In this document: piece after piece, positions 18,561 to 28,061 of the stretch | How positions within the stretch are numbered: position 1 is the first letter of the stretch | How the letters are laid out: the number at the start of each line of letters is the position of its first letter | NCBI GenBank assembly: GCA_026712715.1 | Contig: JAPOPW010000002.1 | Span: 1-64,000, forward strand | Origin: Immundisolibacterales bacterium | GTDB lineage: Bacteria; Pseudomonadota; Gammaproteobacteria; HK1 | DNA length: 64,000 nucleotides | Direction: 5' to 3' | Translations under genes and position numbers: made by a program | Notes under the pieces: generated by a model | Seen by the model: the letters and a program-made list of their open reading frames with translations, nothing else | The model's database searches: none | Told to the model about the DNA's origin: nothing

Positions 18561-19136
18561 ATGGACGCCCCCTATGCAGGAAACGCGCTCACCTTCCTGG
18601 TGCAGGTGGCGTTCGGGCTCTACATCCTCATCCTCATGCTGCGCGTGATGCTGCAGCTCTTCCGGGCCGACTACTACAACCCCCTCACCCAGTTCGTCGT
18701 GCGTTTCACCGAGCCCGTGCTGGCGCCGCTTCGCCGCGTCGTGCCCCGGGTCGGGCAGATCGAGGGCGGCGCCCTCATCGTGATGCTCGGGGCGCAGATG
18801 CTGGAGTTCTGGCTGGTACTCGGAGTCCGGGGCGTCGAGCCGTCCCTCGCGGGGCTCGCGGTGGTCGCGGTGGCCGAGCTGCTCGATCTGTGCACCACCG
18901 TCTTCTTCTGGGCGATCCTCATTCGGGTCGTCCTGAGCTGGGTGAATCCGGGCAGCCGGCACCCGGTGAGCGACGTCATCCACAGCCTGACGGAGCCGGT
19001 TCTGGCCCAGGCGCGCCGCGCCCTCCCCGCGATGGGCGGATTCGATCTCTCCCCAATCCTCGTGCTCGTCGGCCTGCAGCTCGTCAACCTGCTGCTCATC
19101 GCGCCAATCCGCGACGCGGGCCGCCTGCTGTTCTGA
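18561..19136 (+). CDS. yggT: YggT-family integral membrane protein
   Basis: 191 residues with two copies of the YGGT module. Each has hydrophobic helices followed by a short amphipathic element: LFRADYYNPLTQFVVRFTEPVLAPLRR in the first half and SWVNPGSRHPVSDVIHSLTEPVL in the second. The function is not settled; the family is linked to osmotic tolerance and membrane or cell-division processes. It follows proC after ten bases. Confidence 0.9.
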   Translation: MDAPYAGNALTFLVQVAFGLYILILMLRVMLQLFRADYYNPLTQFVVRFTEPVLAPLRRVVPRVGQIEGGALIVMLGAQMLEFWLVLGVRGVEPSLAGLAVVAVAELLDLCTTVFFWAILIRVVLSWVNPGSRHPVSDVIHSLTEPVLAQARRALPAMGGFDLSPILVLVGLQLVNLLLIAPIRDAGRLLF

Positions 19137-19140
19137 ACCG

Positions 19141-19791
19141 ATGGCGGCGGACGAGACGGCACGCCGCTTCATCGACCTCGCCCTCGAGTGCAACGCGCTC
19201 CGTTTCGGGGAGTTCGTGCTCAAGTCGGGCCGCACCAGCCCCTACTTCCTCGACACGGGAACGTTCTGCTCGGGCCGGACCCTCGCCGAGCTCGGACGCT
19301 GCTACGCCGAGACCATCCGCGCGTCCGGCTTCGAGTTCGACATGCTCTACGGACCCGCCTACAAGGGGATCCCGCTCGTCGCGAGCGTCGCCGTCGCCTT
19401 CTTCGAGGCCGAAGGGAGAGACGTGCCCTATGCCTTCAACCGCAAGGAGGCGAAAGACCACGGCGAAGGCGGGACCACGGTGGGGGCACCGCTCGCCGGG
19501 CGGGTCCTGATCGTCGATGACGTCATGTCCGCGGGCACCGCCTCGCGCGAGTCGCTCGCGATCATCGCCGCGGCGGGCGCGATCCCGGCCGGGTTCGTGA
19601 TCTCGCTCGACCGGGAGGAGCTGGGGCTCGGACGCAAGTCCGCCACCCGCGAGATGCGCGAGGACGCGGGCCTGCCCGTCGCGGCGGTGGCGAACGCAAC
19701 GAAGCTCCTTCGCGCCGTCGAAGCGCGCCCCCGCCTGGCTCGCCACGCCCCGGCGATGCGGAGCTACCTCGAGCGCTACGGCGATCGCTGA
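19141..19791 (+). CDS. pyrE: Orotate phosphoribosyltransferase
   Basis: 216 residues, joining orotate and PRPP to form OMP. The N-terminus has LRFGEFVLKSGRTSPYFLDTG; MLYGPAYKGIPLVASVA and FNRKEAKDHGEGG (catalytic loop) are present, and the PRPP-binding motif is VLIVDDVMSAGTA. The start lies four bases after the yggT stop, so it is probably co-transcribed. It is convergent with argB. Confidence 0.96.
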   Translation: MAADETARRFIDLALECNALRFGEFVLKSGRTSPYFLDTGTFCSGRTLAELGRCYAETIRASGFEFDMLYGPAYKGIPLVASVAVAFFEAEGRDVPYAFNRKEAKDHGEGGTTVGAPLAGRVLIVDDVMSAGTASRESLAIIAAAGAIPAGFVISLDREELGLGRKSATREMREDAGLPVAAVANATKLLRAVEARPRLARHAPAMRSYLERYGDR

Positions 19792-19806
19792 CCCGGCCGC
19801 TCCCCT

Positions 19807-20751
19807 TCAGCCGGGGCGGATCATGGTGCCGAAGCCGGCCTCGGTGAAGACTTCGAGGAGGGTCGCGTGCTCGATCCGTCCGTCCGCGATGGTCGCCGCC
19901 GCCACCCCGCCCCGAACCGCGTCGAGCGCGCACCGGACCTTGGGCAGCATGCCGCCCGAGATGGTCCCGGCGGCCCGCATCGCGGCCGCCTGGGCGAGGT
20001 TCATCTCACTCACCGTGGCGCCGTTCTCGTCGAGGAGGCCCGGGGTATTGGTGAGGAGGATCAGCTTCGCCGCGCGCATCGCCTCGGCCACCTTGCCGGC
20101 CACGAGGTCCGAGTTGATGTTGTAGCCGCGACCTTCGGCGGAGACCCCGATCGGGGCGATGACCGGTATGCAGTCGCCAGCCGCCAGGTGGTCGAGCAAG
20201 GTGGTGTCGACCTCGGACACCTCCCCGACGAGTCCGAGATCGAGCATTTCCGGGCCACCGTTACCGTCGCCGGCCGCTCCCGTGCTTCCCTTGCCGCCAT
20301 CAGCGTCGCCGCGGTCCGGGGAGGCGGGCATGAGGAGCTTGCGCGCGGTCAGGAGCCTTCCGTCCTTGCCGGTGAGGCCCACCGCCCGGCCCCCCGCGTC
20401 GTTGATGCGGGAAACGATGGTCTTGTTGACGAGACCGCCGAGCACCATCTCCACCACCTCCATGGTCTCTTCGTCCGTGATCCGCATTCCGCCCACGAAC
20501 TCGCTCTTCTTCCCGATCCGGTCGAGCCACTCGCCGATCTGCGGCCCCCCGCCGTGCACGACCACCGGGTTCATGCCGACGCACTTGAGGAGCACGATGT
20601 CGCGCGCGAAGCTCCGGGTGAGGTCGTGCTCCACCATCGCGTTCCCGCCGTACTTGATGACGAAGGTCGCACCGGCGAAGCGCTGGATGTACGGCAGGGC
20701 CTCCGCGAGCACGCGCGCCACGCGCTTCGGGACGGCTGGTGAATGGCTCAT
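19807..20751 (-). CDS. argB: Acetylglutamate kinase
   Basis: 314 residues, phosphorylating N-acetylglutamate in arginine synthesis. [62 protein letters not shown] and the C-terminal [23 protein letters not shown] are canonical. An unusual insertion of about 25 Gly/Asp/Ser-rich residues follows the ARKLLMPAS region ([21 protein letters not shown]). It is the last gene of the coaBC-dut-algC-argB strand run, an order shared with pseudomonads. Confidence 0.96.
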   Translation of the reverse strand: MSHSPAVPKRVARVLAEALPYIQRFAGATFVIKYGGNAMVEHDLTRSFARDIVLLKCVGMNPVVVHGGGPQIGEWLDRIGKKSEFVGGMRITDEETMEVVEMVLGGLVNKTIVSRINDAGGRAVGLTGKDGRLLTARKLLMPASPDRGDADGGKGSTGAAGDGNGGPEMLDLGLVGEVSEVDTTLLDHLAAGDCIPVIAPIGVSAEGRGYNINSDLVAGKVAEAMRAAKLILLTNTPGLLDENGATVSEMNLAQAAAMRAAGTISGGMLPKVRCALDAVRGGVAAATIADGRIEHATLLEVFTEAGFGTMIRPG

Positions 20752-20873
20752 CTTCTCGGCATTCCTGGTTGGCTCGCGGGGCTGTCGGCCGGCCTTCGCG
20801 ACGATTCACTCGCCTCGGGCGTCCCGAATCGCGATCTTGACCGATCGGGCGCCGATTTGCCGCCCGCACGCGC

Positions 20874-22325
20874 TCAGAGCGGCACGTCGAGTCCGGGGTC
20901 GAGGCGCACGAGGAGGCTGCGCACATCGTTCACGAGGCTGTCGAGGGCCGCTTCGGAGTCCGCTTCCAGCCGGAGGGTCAGACCCGGCGAGGTGTTGGAG
21001 GCGCGCACGAGCGCCCAGCCGTCCGGCAGCTCGGCGCGCACCCCGTCCAGGGTGTCGAGCCGGGCGCCGGCGAAGCCCGGGGCGCCGGGCAGGGCGTCGA
21101 TGAGGCGCTGCATGAACGGCCCGGACGCGCCCTCTCGCATCTCCACCCTGACCTCGGGAGTGGAGATCCCCTTCGGCAGGGCGGCGAGCCGCGCGGTCGC
21201 AGACCCGGGGGAGGCGGCGAGAATCTCGAGCAAACGGGCGCCCGCGTACAGGGCATCGTCGAATCCGTACCAGCGATCGGAGAAGAACATGTGCCCCGAC
21301 ATCTCTCCCGCGAGCGCCGCCCCGGTGTCCTTCAGCATCTTCTTGATGTACGAGTGGCCGGTCCGTCCCATCACCGCGCGGCCACCGCGAGCCGCGATGA
21401 ACGCCCCGAGATGCCGGGTGCACTTGACGTCGTGCACGATGACCGCCCCGGGTTTCCGGGCCAGGATCTCTTCGGCGTAGAGCATCATGAAGCGGTCCGG
21501 CCAGACGATCTCCCCCGTGCCGTCCACCAACCCGATGCGGTCCCCGTCGCCGTCGAACGCGAAACCGAGGTCCGCGCGTTCGTCGACGACCACGCGCGAG
21601 AGATCGCGGTAGCTCTCGGCAACGCTCGTGTCGGGCGGATGGTTGGGAAACCGACCGTCCACCTCGCAGTGGAGCTCGATGACGTCGTGACCGAGCTCGC
21701 GGTAGAGCCGGGGCGCGATCGTTCCGGTGATCCCGTTTCCGGCGTCCACGGCGATCCGAAGGCGGCGCCCGGGGGCGATACGGGCGACTACATCGCGCAC
21801 GTAGTCCTCATGCGGGTCGTGCGAGGTCGGCTCGATTCCGTCGCGTGCGCCGGACGGCACCGGAGTTGCCGGCCAGCCGTGCGCCTCGATCCGCTCGCGG
21901 AGCTTCTGAATGCGCGATCCGAACAGGGTCTCGCCAGCGAGGCTTATCTTCAGCCCGTTGTAGTCGCGCGGGTTGTGGCTTCCCGTGATCATGACCCCGC
22001 TCCCGATTTCCCGGGCCGCGAAGTAGAGGATCGGCGTCGGCAGCTGCCCCATGTCCGTGACCGAGACCCCGCCCGCAGCGAGTCCGTCCGCGAGCGCATC
22101 GCGCAGGACCGGACCGGTCAGGCGGCCGTCGCGCCCGATCGCGACCCGCTCCTCTCCGAGCTCGCGCGCCTCGCGGGCGATCGACCATCCCACGGCGCGC
22201 ACCAGCTCCGGGCTCAACGGATCGGGGGCGATTCCGCGGATGTCGTAGGCGCGGAAGACCTCCGCGGGCATCGCACCGGGATGCGGCGCGGTTCCGCTCG
22301 CATTGCGTGGCGTCGGGCTGGTCAT
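20874..22325 (-). CDS. algC: Phosphomannomutase/phosphoglucomutase
   Basis: 483 residues of the alpha-D-phosphohexomutase family, interconverting hexose 1- and 6-phosphates for sugar nucleotide, LPS and exopolysaccharide synthesis. The phosphoserine loop is VMITGSHNPRDYNG, the metal loop is FAFDGDGDRIGLVD, the sugar-specificity region has GEMSGHMFFSDRW, and the phosphate-binding loop is VRASNTSPGLTLR. EVFRAYDIRGI opens the domain. The neighbours dut and argB match the pseudomonad algC locus. Confidence 0.95.
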   Translation of the reverse strand: MTSPTPRNASGTAPHPGAMPAEVFRAYDIRGIAPDPLSPELVRAVGWSIAREARELGEERVAIGRDGRLTGPVLRDALADGLAAGGVSVTDMGQLPTPILYFAAREIGSGVMITGSHNPRDYNGLKISLAGETLFGSRIQKLRERIEAHGWPATPVPSGARDGIEPTSHDPHEDYVRDVVARIAPGRRLRIAVDAGNGITGTIAPRLYRELGHDVIELHCEVDGRFPNHPPDTSVAESYRDLSRVVVDERADLGFAFDGDGDRIGLVDGTGEIVWPDRFMMLYAEEILARKPGAVIVHDVKCTRHLGAFIAARGGRAVMGRTGHSYIKKMLKDTGAALAGEMSGHMFFSDRWYGFDDALYAGARLLEILAASPGSATARLAALPKGISTPEVRVEMREGASGPFMQRLIDALPGAPGFAGARLDTLDGVRAELPDGWALVRASNTSPGLTLRLEADSEAALDSLVNDVRSLLVRLDPGLDVPL

Positions 22326-22490
22326 GCGCAGTTCATTCCTCCGTCGGGTCCGATCCTTCCTGCCGCGCGCGGACGGCGGGGCCGGCCGCCCGTGACGTTC
22401 CGGGAGGCGGGGGGGCGCGATCGGGCGAAACGGCAGCCGCGCTCCGCCGCCGGCCCGAGCGCCCGCCGCATGCCGAGGCGCGGGTCCCGC

Positions 22491-22946
22491 CTACCGGCGG
22501 CCCGTGTGGCCAAACCCGCCCGCCCCCCGCTTCGATTCCGAGAACGTCTCGACCCGCTCGAAACGCGCCCGCGCCACCGGTACGACCACGAGCTGGGCGA
22601 TCCGCTCCCCGGGCTCGATGACGTAGGGCTCGCATCCCCGGTTCCAGCACGAGATCAGGATCTCGCCCTGGTAGTCCGAATCGATGAGCCCGACCAGGTT
22701 CCCGAGGACGATGCCGTGACGATGTCCGAGACCGGAACGCGGCAGGATAACGGCCGCGTAGCCGGGATCGGCGATGTGGACGGCAAGACCGGTGTTGACG
22801 AGCAGGGTCGCGCCCGGTCCGAGGGTGGCCGGCTGGTCGATGCACGCACGAAGGTCGAGCCCGGCCGCCCCATCCGTCGCGTACTCCGGGAGCGGGATCT
22901 CCCGCCCGAGCCGCGGATCAAGGGTGCGGAATCTGACGTGCGGCAA
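22491..22946 (-). CDS. dut: dUTP diphosphatase
   Basis: 151 residues from a TTG at 22946. This start aligns with the family N-terminus ([25 protein letters not shown]). It hydrolyses dUTP to dUMP, limiting uracil in DNA. The five trimeric dUTPase motifs are visible: [40 protein letters not shown] and the C-terminal [10 protein letters not shown]. It overlaps the 3' end of coaBC by 29 bases, which points to coupling. Confidence 0.95.
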   Translation of the reverse strand: MPHVRFRTLDPRLGREIPLPEYATDGAAGLDLRACIDQPATLGPGATLLVNTGLAVHIADPGYAAVILPRSGLGHRHGIVLGNLVGLIDSDYQGEILISCWNRGCEPYVIEPGERIAQLVVVPVARARFERVETFSESKRGAGGFGHTGRR

Positions 22947-24267
22947 GGTACCGCTCGGTGACCAGGGAGAGAAGCTGGCGGGCAAGCTCGGTCTTGAGCC
23001 CTGCGGGCAGCTCGGCCCGCCCGCCGTCCGGCCACAGCACGAGAAGGGCGTTCCGGTCGCTGTCGAAACCGAGATCGGAGCCGCCCACCCGATTGCCCGC
23101 GATGAGGTCGAGGCGCTTGCGCTCGAGCTTCGCGCGGGCATGCCGTTCGAGGTCGTCGGTCTCGGCCGCGAACCCCACCGTGAACGGGGCGCCGGCGAGG
23201 GCGGCCACCTCGGCGAGGATGTCCGGGGTGGGCCGGAGCTCGAGGCGCAGGGGCGACGCCTGCTTCTTGAGCTTGCCCGGGGCGGGCGCGGCCGGGGCGT
23301 AGTCCGCGACGGCCGCGGTGGCGATGAAGATGTCGCAGCCGGCGGCACGCGCCATTACCTCGCGGTGCATCTCAGCCGCCGATCCCACCGGAACCACGGC
23401 GACTCCCGCCGGCGGGTCGAGCGACACCGGACCGGCCACGAGCTCGACGTTCGCGCCGAGGCCGCGGGCCGCCGCGGCGACCGCGAAGCCCATCTTGCCG
23501 GAGCTGTGGTTGCTGATGAAGCGCACCGGGTCAATCGCCTCCCGGGTGGGTCCGGCGGTAACGAGAACCCGTACGCCGGAAAGTGGAACGGGTTCCGGAC
23601 CCGCCCCGGACGAGCCGGACCCCGTCCCAGGTTGCGGCGGGTGCGTTCGGATGCGGGAGGCGGGCACGCGCAGGCCGGCGCTCCCGGCATCGGCATCGTC
23701 CCCGGCAGGCGGGTCCGGGGGCTCGCCGGGAATCGCGGTCCGGTTCCCGGCGAGCAGGGTGGAGACGATTTCCGCCGGCTCGCTCATCCGCCCCGGTCCC
23801 ACGTCGCCGCAGGCCTGCCAGCCCGCGTCCGGTCCGATGATCCGGACTCCGCGTTCGACCAGGGTGTCCAGGTTGGCCCGGGTCGCGGCCGCGCGCCACA
23901 TCTGCCGGTTCATGGCCGGCGCGAGAAGGATCGGCGCGCCGGTTGCGAGGCACAGCGTCGTCAGCAGGTCGTCGGCGAAGCCGTGCGCGAGCCGGGCCAT
24001 CAGGTTCGCGGTCGCCGGTGCGGCAAGCACGACATCCGCCCAGCGAGCGAGCTCGATATGGCCCATCGCAGCCTCCGCCGTCTCGTCAAGAAGGTCGCGA
24101 TGGACCGGCTCACCGGAGACGGCCTGGAAGGTCAGCGGAGTGACGAACGCTTGCGCGCCGGCGGTCATCACCACGCGAACCGCGTGGCCCGCGTCCATGA
24201 CCCGGCGGACGATTTCGGGACTCTTGTAGGCGGCGATGCCGCCCGCGACTCCGAGGACTACGTTCAT
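22918..24267 (-). CDS. coaBC: Bifunctional PPC decarboxylase / phosphopantothenate-cysteine ligase
   Basis: 449 residues from the ATG at 24267 ([22 protein letters not shown]). The N-terminal CoaC flavoprotein has the active-site His in [15 protein letters not shown], the PAMNRQMW motif and the GDVGPGRM loop. The C-terminal CoaB domain has [27 protein letters not shown] and VADYAP, plus the KLKK element. It makes 4'-phosphopantetheine in CoA synthesis. A long Pro/Gly/Asp-rich linker of about 55 residues (about 185-240) separates the domains. It is divergent from radC. Confidence 0.95.
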   Translation of the reverse strand: MNVVLGVAGGIAAYKSPEIVRRVMDAGHAVRVVMTAGAQAFVTPLTFQAVSGEPVHRDLLDETAEAAMGHIELARWADVVLAAPATANLMARLAHGFADDLLTTLCLATGAPILLAPAMNRQMWRAAATRANLDTLVERGVRIIGPDAGWQACGDVGPGRMSEPAEIVSTLLAGNRTAIPGEPPDPPAGDDADAGSAGLRVPASRIRTHPPQPGTGSGSSGAGPEPVPLSGVRVLVTAGPTREAIDPVRFISNHSSGKMGFAVAAAARGLGANVELVAGPVSLDPPAGVAVVPVGSAAEMHREVMARAAGCDIFIATAAVADYAPAAPAPGKLKKQASPLRLELRPTPDILAEVAALAGAPFTVGFAAETDDLERHARAKLERKRLDLIAGNRVGGSDLGFDSDRNALLVLWPDGGRAELPAGLKTELARQLLSLVTERYLAARQIPHP

Positions 24268-24544
24268 GAATTCCCACGAACCGCGAGCTTGTTTCCCCGC
24301 GCCGGCGAGGTATCCGGCCAACTCGCCGGCGACATGCCGATGTTACCGTTCCGGCTCGCGACGTGGCTCGATTGTCAAGCAACCAGGGGCGGATGTCCAA
24401 GACGCCGGGCGGGCCGTGGACCGACTTCGCGCGGTGCGTCGACGGCGCCCCGCGCCGGAAGAACGAGCCATCGGCGGCGGCGCCTTCCGCAGCGGCGCAT
24501 CGCCGCTTCGCGAACGGGACGTTCGAACCGGGAGCATAGGGAAC

Positions 24545-25258
24545 ATGTTCAAGGGATTCGCGGAGACGACACCGGGCGACAGGCTCGGAATCAAGGACTG
24601 GCCGGAGTCGGAGCGCCCGCGCGAGAAGCTGCTCCGCAGGGGCCCCGGGGCGCTCTCCGACGCCGAGCTCGTCGCGCTGTTCGTGCGTTCGGGAACCAGG
24701 GGTAGAACTGCGGTCGACCTCGCACGCGGGGCGGTCGTCGTCGCCGGGGGACTGCGCGGACTGCTCGATCTCACCCGCGAAGACCTCTGCCGGCTTCCGG
24801 GCTTCGGCCCGGCACGCTATGTCGAGCTCCAGGCGTGTCTGGAGATCGGCCGGCGCCATCTCGCGGAACGGTTCGACCGCGGCAAACCGCTCACGACGCC
24901 GGTCGAGACCTCGCGCTTTGTGATGGCGAGGCTCAGGGACCATCCGTTCGAAGTGTTCTCTTGCCTCTTTCTCGACAACCGGCACCGGGTGATCGTGTTC
25001 GAGGAGTTGTTCCGCGGCACGATCGACGGGACCACCGTGCATGCCCGCGAGGTGGTTCGCCGTACCCTGAACCACAACGCCGCGGCCGTGATCTTCGCCC
25101 ACAACCACCCTTCCGGAGAGGCGGAACCGAGCCAGGCGGACCGATTCCTCACCGACAGCCTGGTGAGCGCCCTCGCGATGGTCGAGGTGCGAGTGCTCGA
25201 TCACCTCGTGGTAGGCGACGGCGAGTGCGTCTCCTTCGTCGAGCGCGGTCTGATGTAG
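24545..25258 (+). CDS. radC: RadC-family JAB/MPN protein
   Basis: 237 residues. The N-terminal helix-hairpin-helix-like UPF0758 domain (IKDWPESERPREKLL, LCRLPGFGPARYVELQA) precedes a JAB1/MPN metal-binding domain with FLDNRHRV, AREVVRRTLNHNAAAVIFAHNHPSG and the Asp of PSQADRFLTDSL. The historical link to repair is doubtful; the family may be a peptidase or nuclease. Its position divergent from coaBC is the usual gammaproteobacterial arrangement. Confidence 0.93.
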   Translation: MFKGFAETTPGDRLGIKDWPESERPREKLLRRGPGALSDAELVALFVRSGTRGRTAVDLARGAVVVAGGLRGLLDLTREDLCRLPGFGPARYVELQACLEIGRRHLAERFDRGKPLTTPVETSRFVMARLRDHPFEVFSCLFLDNRHRVIVFEELFRGTIDGTTVHAREVVRRTLNHNAAAVIFAHNHPSGEAEPSQADRFLTDSLVSALAMVEVRVLDHLVVGDGECVSFVERGLM

Positions 25259-25418
25259 GGCCAGCCCGCTGCCGGGCGCGGCCTGCGCTGCGCGCCGGGC
25301 TCGACAACCCGGGACCGCACGGTATCCTGCCCCGGGCGCGCGGCGACCGTCCCTCGGCACCGATTCCGGGGGGCGCGAGCCGGGCGCGGTTTCATGAGAG
25401 CTTTCGGGGGGACCGGGG

Positions 25419-26312
25419 ATGGCGATGGAACCGGTAACGGGGGAACGGGTCCCGGAGCGGGCGATGCGCCGGCTTCTCGACGAGGGCTACTGCCACGTTC
25501 CGCAGGTGCTGGAGCCTTCGTTCCTCGAGCAGGTGCAGGACCTCGCGGCCAACACGCTACGGTCCATCGACGAGGAGCACCGGGCGCAGTGGCGGTCGCA
25601 GGGGAGCCTCGTCGCGCTCGCCGACCACCCACCCTTCGCGGCCCTCATCGCCTATCCCGGACTGCAGGGGATGTTCGCCCGCATGGGGTTCGACGGCACT
25701 CGCTTCACCTCCGGGTACATCATCAGCAAGCCCCCCGGCGGGCCCGCCCTCTTCTGGCACCAGGACTGGTGGGGCTGGCGTCATCCAATCTCCCGCACCG
25801 ACCGCATCGCCCAGATCGGGCTCTTCCTGTATCTCACCGACACGCGGCGCGAGAACGGGTGCCTGCGGGTGATCCCGGGGTCGCACCGCCGTCCCCACCC
25901 GCTGCACGAAGTCATCGACGCCCACGATCCGGCCCTCGCGGCCGTCGCGAATCCGGACGATCCGGCCTACGCGTCGCACCCCGACGAGGTGGACGTGCCG
26001 GTCGCGGCGGGGGATGTGGTGATCGCCGATGCGCGGCTCGTGCACGGGGCCCACCCCAACCGGAGCGGCGAGGAGCGAACCAACATCACCTTGTGGTGGC
26101 ATCCGGACTACGCTTCCCTGCCGTTCGGGATCCGGGCCCGTCTGTGGGGCGTCGTCGAACGCGAAGGCGTCGATACCGACGCGCCCGGCGAAGCGTCGCT
26201 GCGCCCGCACGAGTGGCCCGAGCCGTGGCGCGGCCAGGTCCTGCCCTTCATGGCCGGGAACCCCGGGCCGGGCGAGCCGGAACCCTGGGTCCGCACCCCC
26301 CGCTTCGACTAG
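25419..26312 (+). CDS. Phytanoyl-CoA dioxygenase (PhyH) family protein
   Basis: 297 residues; the start is ATG at 25419 or 25425. PhyH enzymes hydroxylate substrates with Fe(II) and 2-oxoglutarate. The metal site is the H-x-D of FWHQDWWGW together with the distal His in ADARLVHGAHPNRSG, and the Arg in ERTNITLWW is suited to 2-oxoglutarate. ENGCLRVIPGSHRR and VAAGDVVIADARL are family motifs. The substrate is unknown. It stands alone between radC and rpmB. Confidence 0.88.
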   Translation: MAMEPVTGERVPERAMRRLLDEGYCHVPQVLEPSFLEQVQDLAANTLRSIDEEHRAQWRSQGSLVALADHPPFAALIAYPGLQGMFARMGFDGTRFTSGYIISKPPGGPALFWHQDWWGWRHPISRTDRIAQIGLFLYLTDTRRENGCLRVIPGSHRRPHPLHEVIDAHDPALAAVANPDDPAYASHPDEVDVPVAAGDVVIADARLVHGAHPNRSGEERTNITLWWHPDYASLPFGIRARLWGVVEREGVDTDAPGEASLRPHEWPEPWRGQVLPFMAGNPGPGEPEPWVRTPRFD

Positions 26313-26541
26313 TTTCCGAGGCACGCACCCGCCCGGGGCGCGTCCACCGGCCACGTTCACCCGGTGCGGCACGAGCAGGACCGCCGTCCCGCCGCAGGCT
26401 TCCCCGAATCTCGTCCGCCGGATCTCCTTCAGCCCTTGCGTCCTGGGCATGGGGCACCTCCCCGGTGCCCATCAAACCGGACAACTCATGTGGCAATACA
26501 CCGGACAGACCATTTGCTCCTGACATCCGCGCCCGTTCGCC

Positions 26542-26570
26542 TTGCCCGCGGCCGGCCGGACTGATATAAA
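26542..26570 (+). promoter_or_regulatory. Sigma70 promoter of rpmB-rpmG
   Basis: TTGCCC at 26542-26547, a 17-base spacer, and TATAAA at 26565-26570, 25 bases upstream of the rpmB start. The roughly 230 bases between the PhyH stop and this promoter hold no gene that I can recognise. Confidence 0.8.
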
Positions 26571-26595
26571 GCGCGCCTCTTGCGAGGGGAGTGTC

Positions 26596-26832
26596 ATGTC
26601 CAGGGTCTGTCAGGTCACCGGTAAGCGGCCGATGAGCGGCAACCACGTGTCGCACGCGAACAACAAGACCAAGCGTCGGTTCCTGCCGAACGTGCACAGC
26701 CACCGCTTCTGGGTGGAGAGCGAGCAGCGCTGGGTGAAGCTCCGGGTTTCGACCAAGGGCCTTCGCAATATCGACAAGCTGGGGATCGACGCGGTGCTCG
26801 CGGACTTGCGGCGCCAGGGCGTCAAGGTCTGA
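26596..26832 (+). CDS. rpmB: 50S ribosomal protein L28
   Basis: 78 residues, a normal length. [23 protein letters not shown], the [10 protein letters not shown] segment, and [15 protein letters not shown] are typical of L28. A GGGGAG ribosome site precedes the ATG. It is followed by rpmG, the conserved pair. Confidence 0.97.
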   Translation: MSRVCQVTGKRPMSGNHVSHANNKTKRRFLPNVHSHRFWVESEQRWVKLRVSTKGLRNIDKLGIDAVLADLRRQGVKV

Positions 26833-26881
26833 ACCGGGACCTGAAAACGGTTCCGAACGAACAACGGAAGGGACAGCCGCG

Positions 26882-27037
26882 ATGCGCGACAAGATCAAGC
26901 TCGTCTCGAGCGCCGGTACCGGCCACTACTACACCACCACGAAGAACAAGCGGACCATGGAAGGCAAGCTCGAGCTCAAGAAGTACGACCCGGTCGTGCG
27001 CAAGCACGTGATCTACAAGGAAGCGAAGATCAAGTAA
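26882..27037 (+). CDS. rpmG: 50S ribosomal protein L33
   Basis: 51 residues: [23 protein letters not shown], then [27 protein letters not shown] ending. No CxxC pairs are present, so this is the zinc-independent (C-minus) form. It lies 49 bases after rpmB and is co-transcribed with it. Confidence 0.97.
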   Translation: MRDKIKLVSSAGTGHYYTTTKNKRTMEGKLELKKYDPVVRKHVIYKEAKIK

Positions 27038-27116
27038 CCGCCGCTTCTCCCGGGCGGTGCGCCGCGCGCACGGCCCGACCGGCCTGGCAACTACCGCCTT
27101 CCCCCGCCGCGGCCAC

Positions 27117-28061
27117 TCAGTCCGCGGTGCCGGCCTCTCCTTCCTCCTCGCCGGCCTCCTGCTCCGACTTGATGTAGAGGCGGCACATCACGAGCCCGAG
27201 CTCGAACAGCACCCACATGGGGAGCGCGAGCAGGGTTTGCGAAATGACGTCCGGCGGCGTCAGCAGCATCCCGAGAACGAACGCGCTCAGGATCACGTAG
27301 GCCCGCTTCTTGCGCAGGTCCGCGACGGTGGTGAGCCCTGCGGAGACGATGAGGAAGGTCGCCACCGGGACTTCGAAGGCGATTCCGAAAGCGAAGAAGA
27401 GCTTGATGCAGAAGTCGAGGTAGCGCCCGATGTCGGTCGCGACGGTGATCCCTTCCGGCGCCGCACCGATGAAGAACTGGAACATGAGCGGAAAGACGAG
27501 GTAGTAGGCGAAGGCCATTCCGACGAAGAAGAGCACGGTGCTGCTGACGAGGAGCGGGAGCGCGAGCCGCTGCTCCTTCATGTACAGGCCGGGCGCGATG
27601 AAGCTCCACGCCTGGTGCAGGGCGACCGGGATCGTGAGGGCGACGGCGGTGATGAACGCGAGCTTGAACGGGGTCAGGAAGGGTGACGCGACCTCGGTCG
27701 CGATCATCGTGCTGCCCTCGGGGAGCCGTTCGATGAGGGGTAGCGCCAGCAGGGTGTAGAGCTCGTCGGCGAACGGCAGGCAGGCGACGAACACCACCCC
27801 GATCGCAAGCACGACCCGCAGGAGCCGGTTGCGCAGCTCGGTGAGGTGCTCGACGAGGGTCATCTCGGTCTTGTTCACCGAGTCTTCCCCGTCGTCCTCC
27901 GGGGGCGAGTCGGGGGAGCTCGAAGCGGCGGAGCCGTTCTCGTCGCCGGGGGGATCCGGTGGCGCGGCGGGTCCGTTCCCGGACTCGGGCTGCGTACCCT
28001 CCTCCGCGGTGGCTTCGCCGGCCGCGGATTCGTCGCTCTCAGGGGGCCGCGGTTCGCTCAT
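27117..28061 (-). CDS. tatC: Twin-arginine translocase subunit TatC
   Basis: 314 residues. TatC recognises twin-arginine signal peptides and, with TatA and TatB, exports folded proteins. The core starts MTLVEHLTELRNRLLRV and carries six membrane helices with FLTPFKLAF, LPLLVSSTVLFFVGMAFAYY and LLTPPDVISQTLLALPMW. The first 66 residues are an acidic, Pro/Ser-rich extension not usual in TatC. The start at 28061 has GGAG five bases upstream; an internal ATG at 27863 would give the standard core alone. It overlaps tatB by 23 bases. Confidence 0.94.
   Translation of the reverse strand: MSEPRPPESDESAAGEATAEEGTQPESGNGPAAPPDPPGDENGSAASSSPDSPPEDDGEDSVNKTEMTLVEHLTELRNRLLRVVLAIGVVFVACLPFADELYTLLALPLIERLPEGSTMIATEVASPFLTPFKLAFITAVALTIPVALHQAWSFIAPGLYMKEQRLALPLLVSSTVLFFVGMAFAYYLVFPLMFQFFIGAAPEGITVATDIGRYLDFCIKLFFAFGIAFEVPVATFLIVSAGLTTVADLRKKRAYVILSAFVLGMLLTPPDVISQTLLALPMWVLFELGLVMCRLYIKSEQEAGEEEGEAGTAD

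Noticed and set aside
26452..26470. Seven-base-pair hairpin between the PhyH gene and rpmB
   Set aside because: Stem GGGCACC/GGTGCCC is perfect, but no T-run follows, and it is not placed as a clear terminator or riboswitch.
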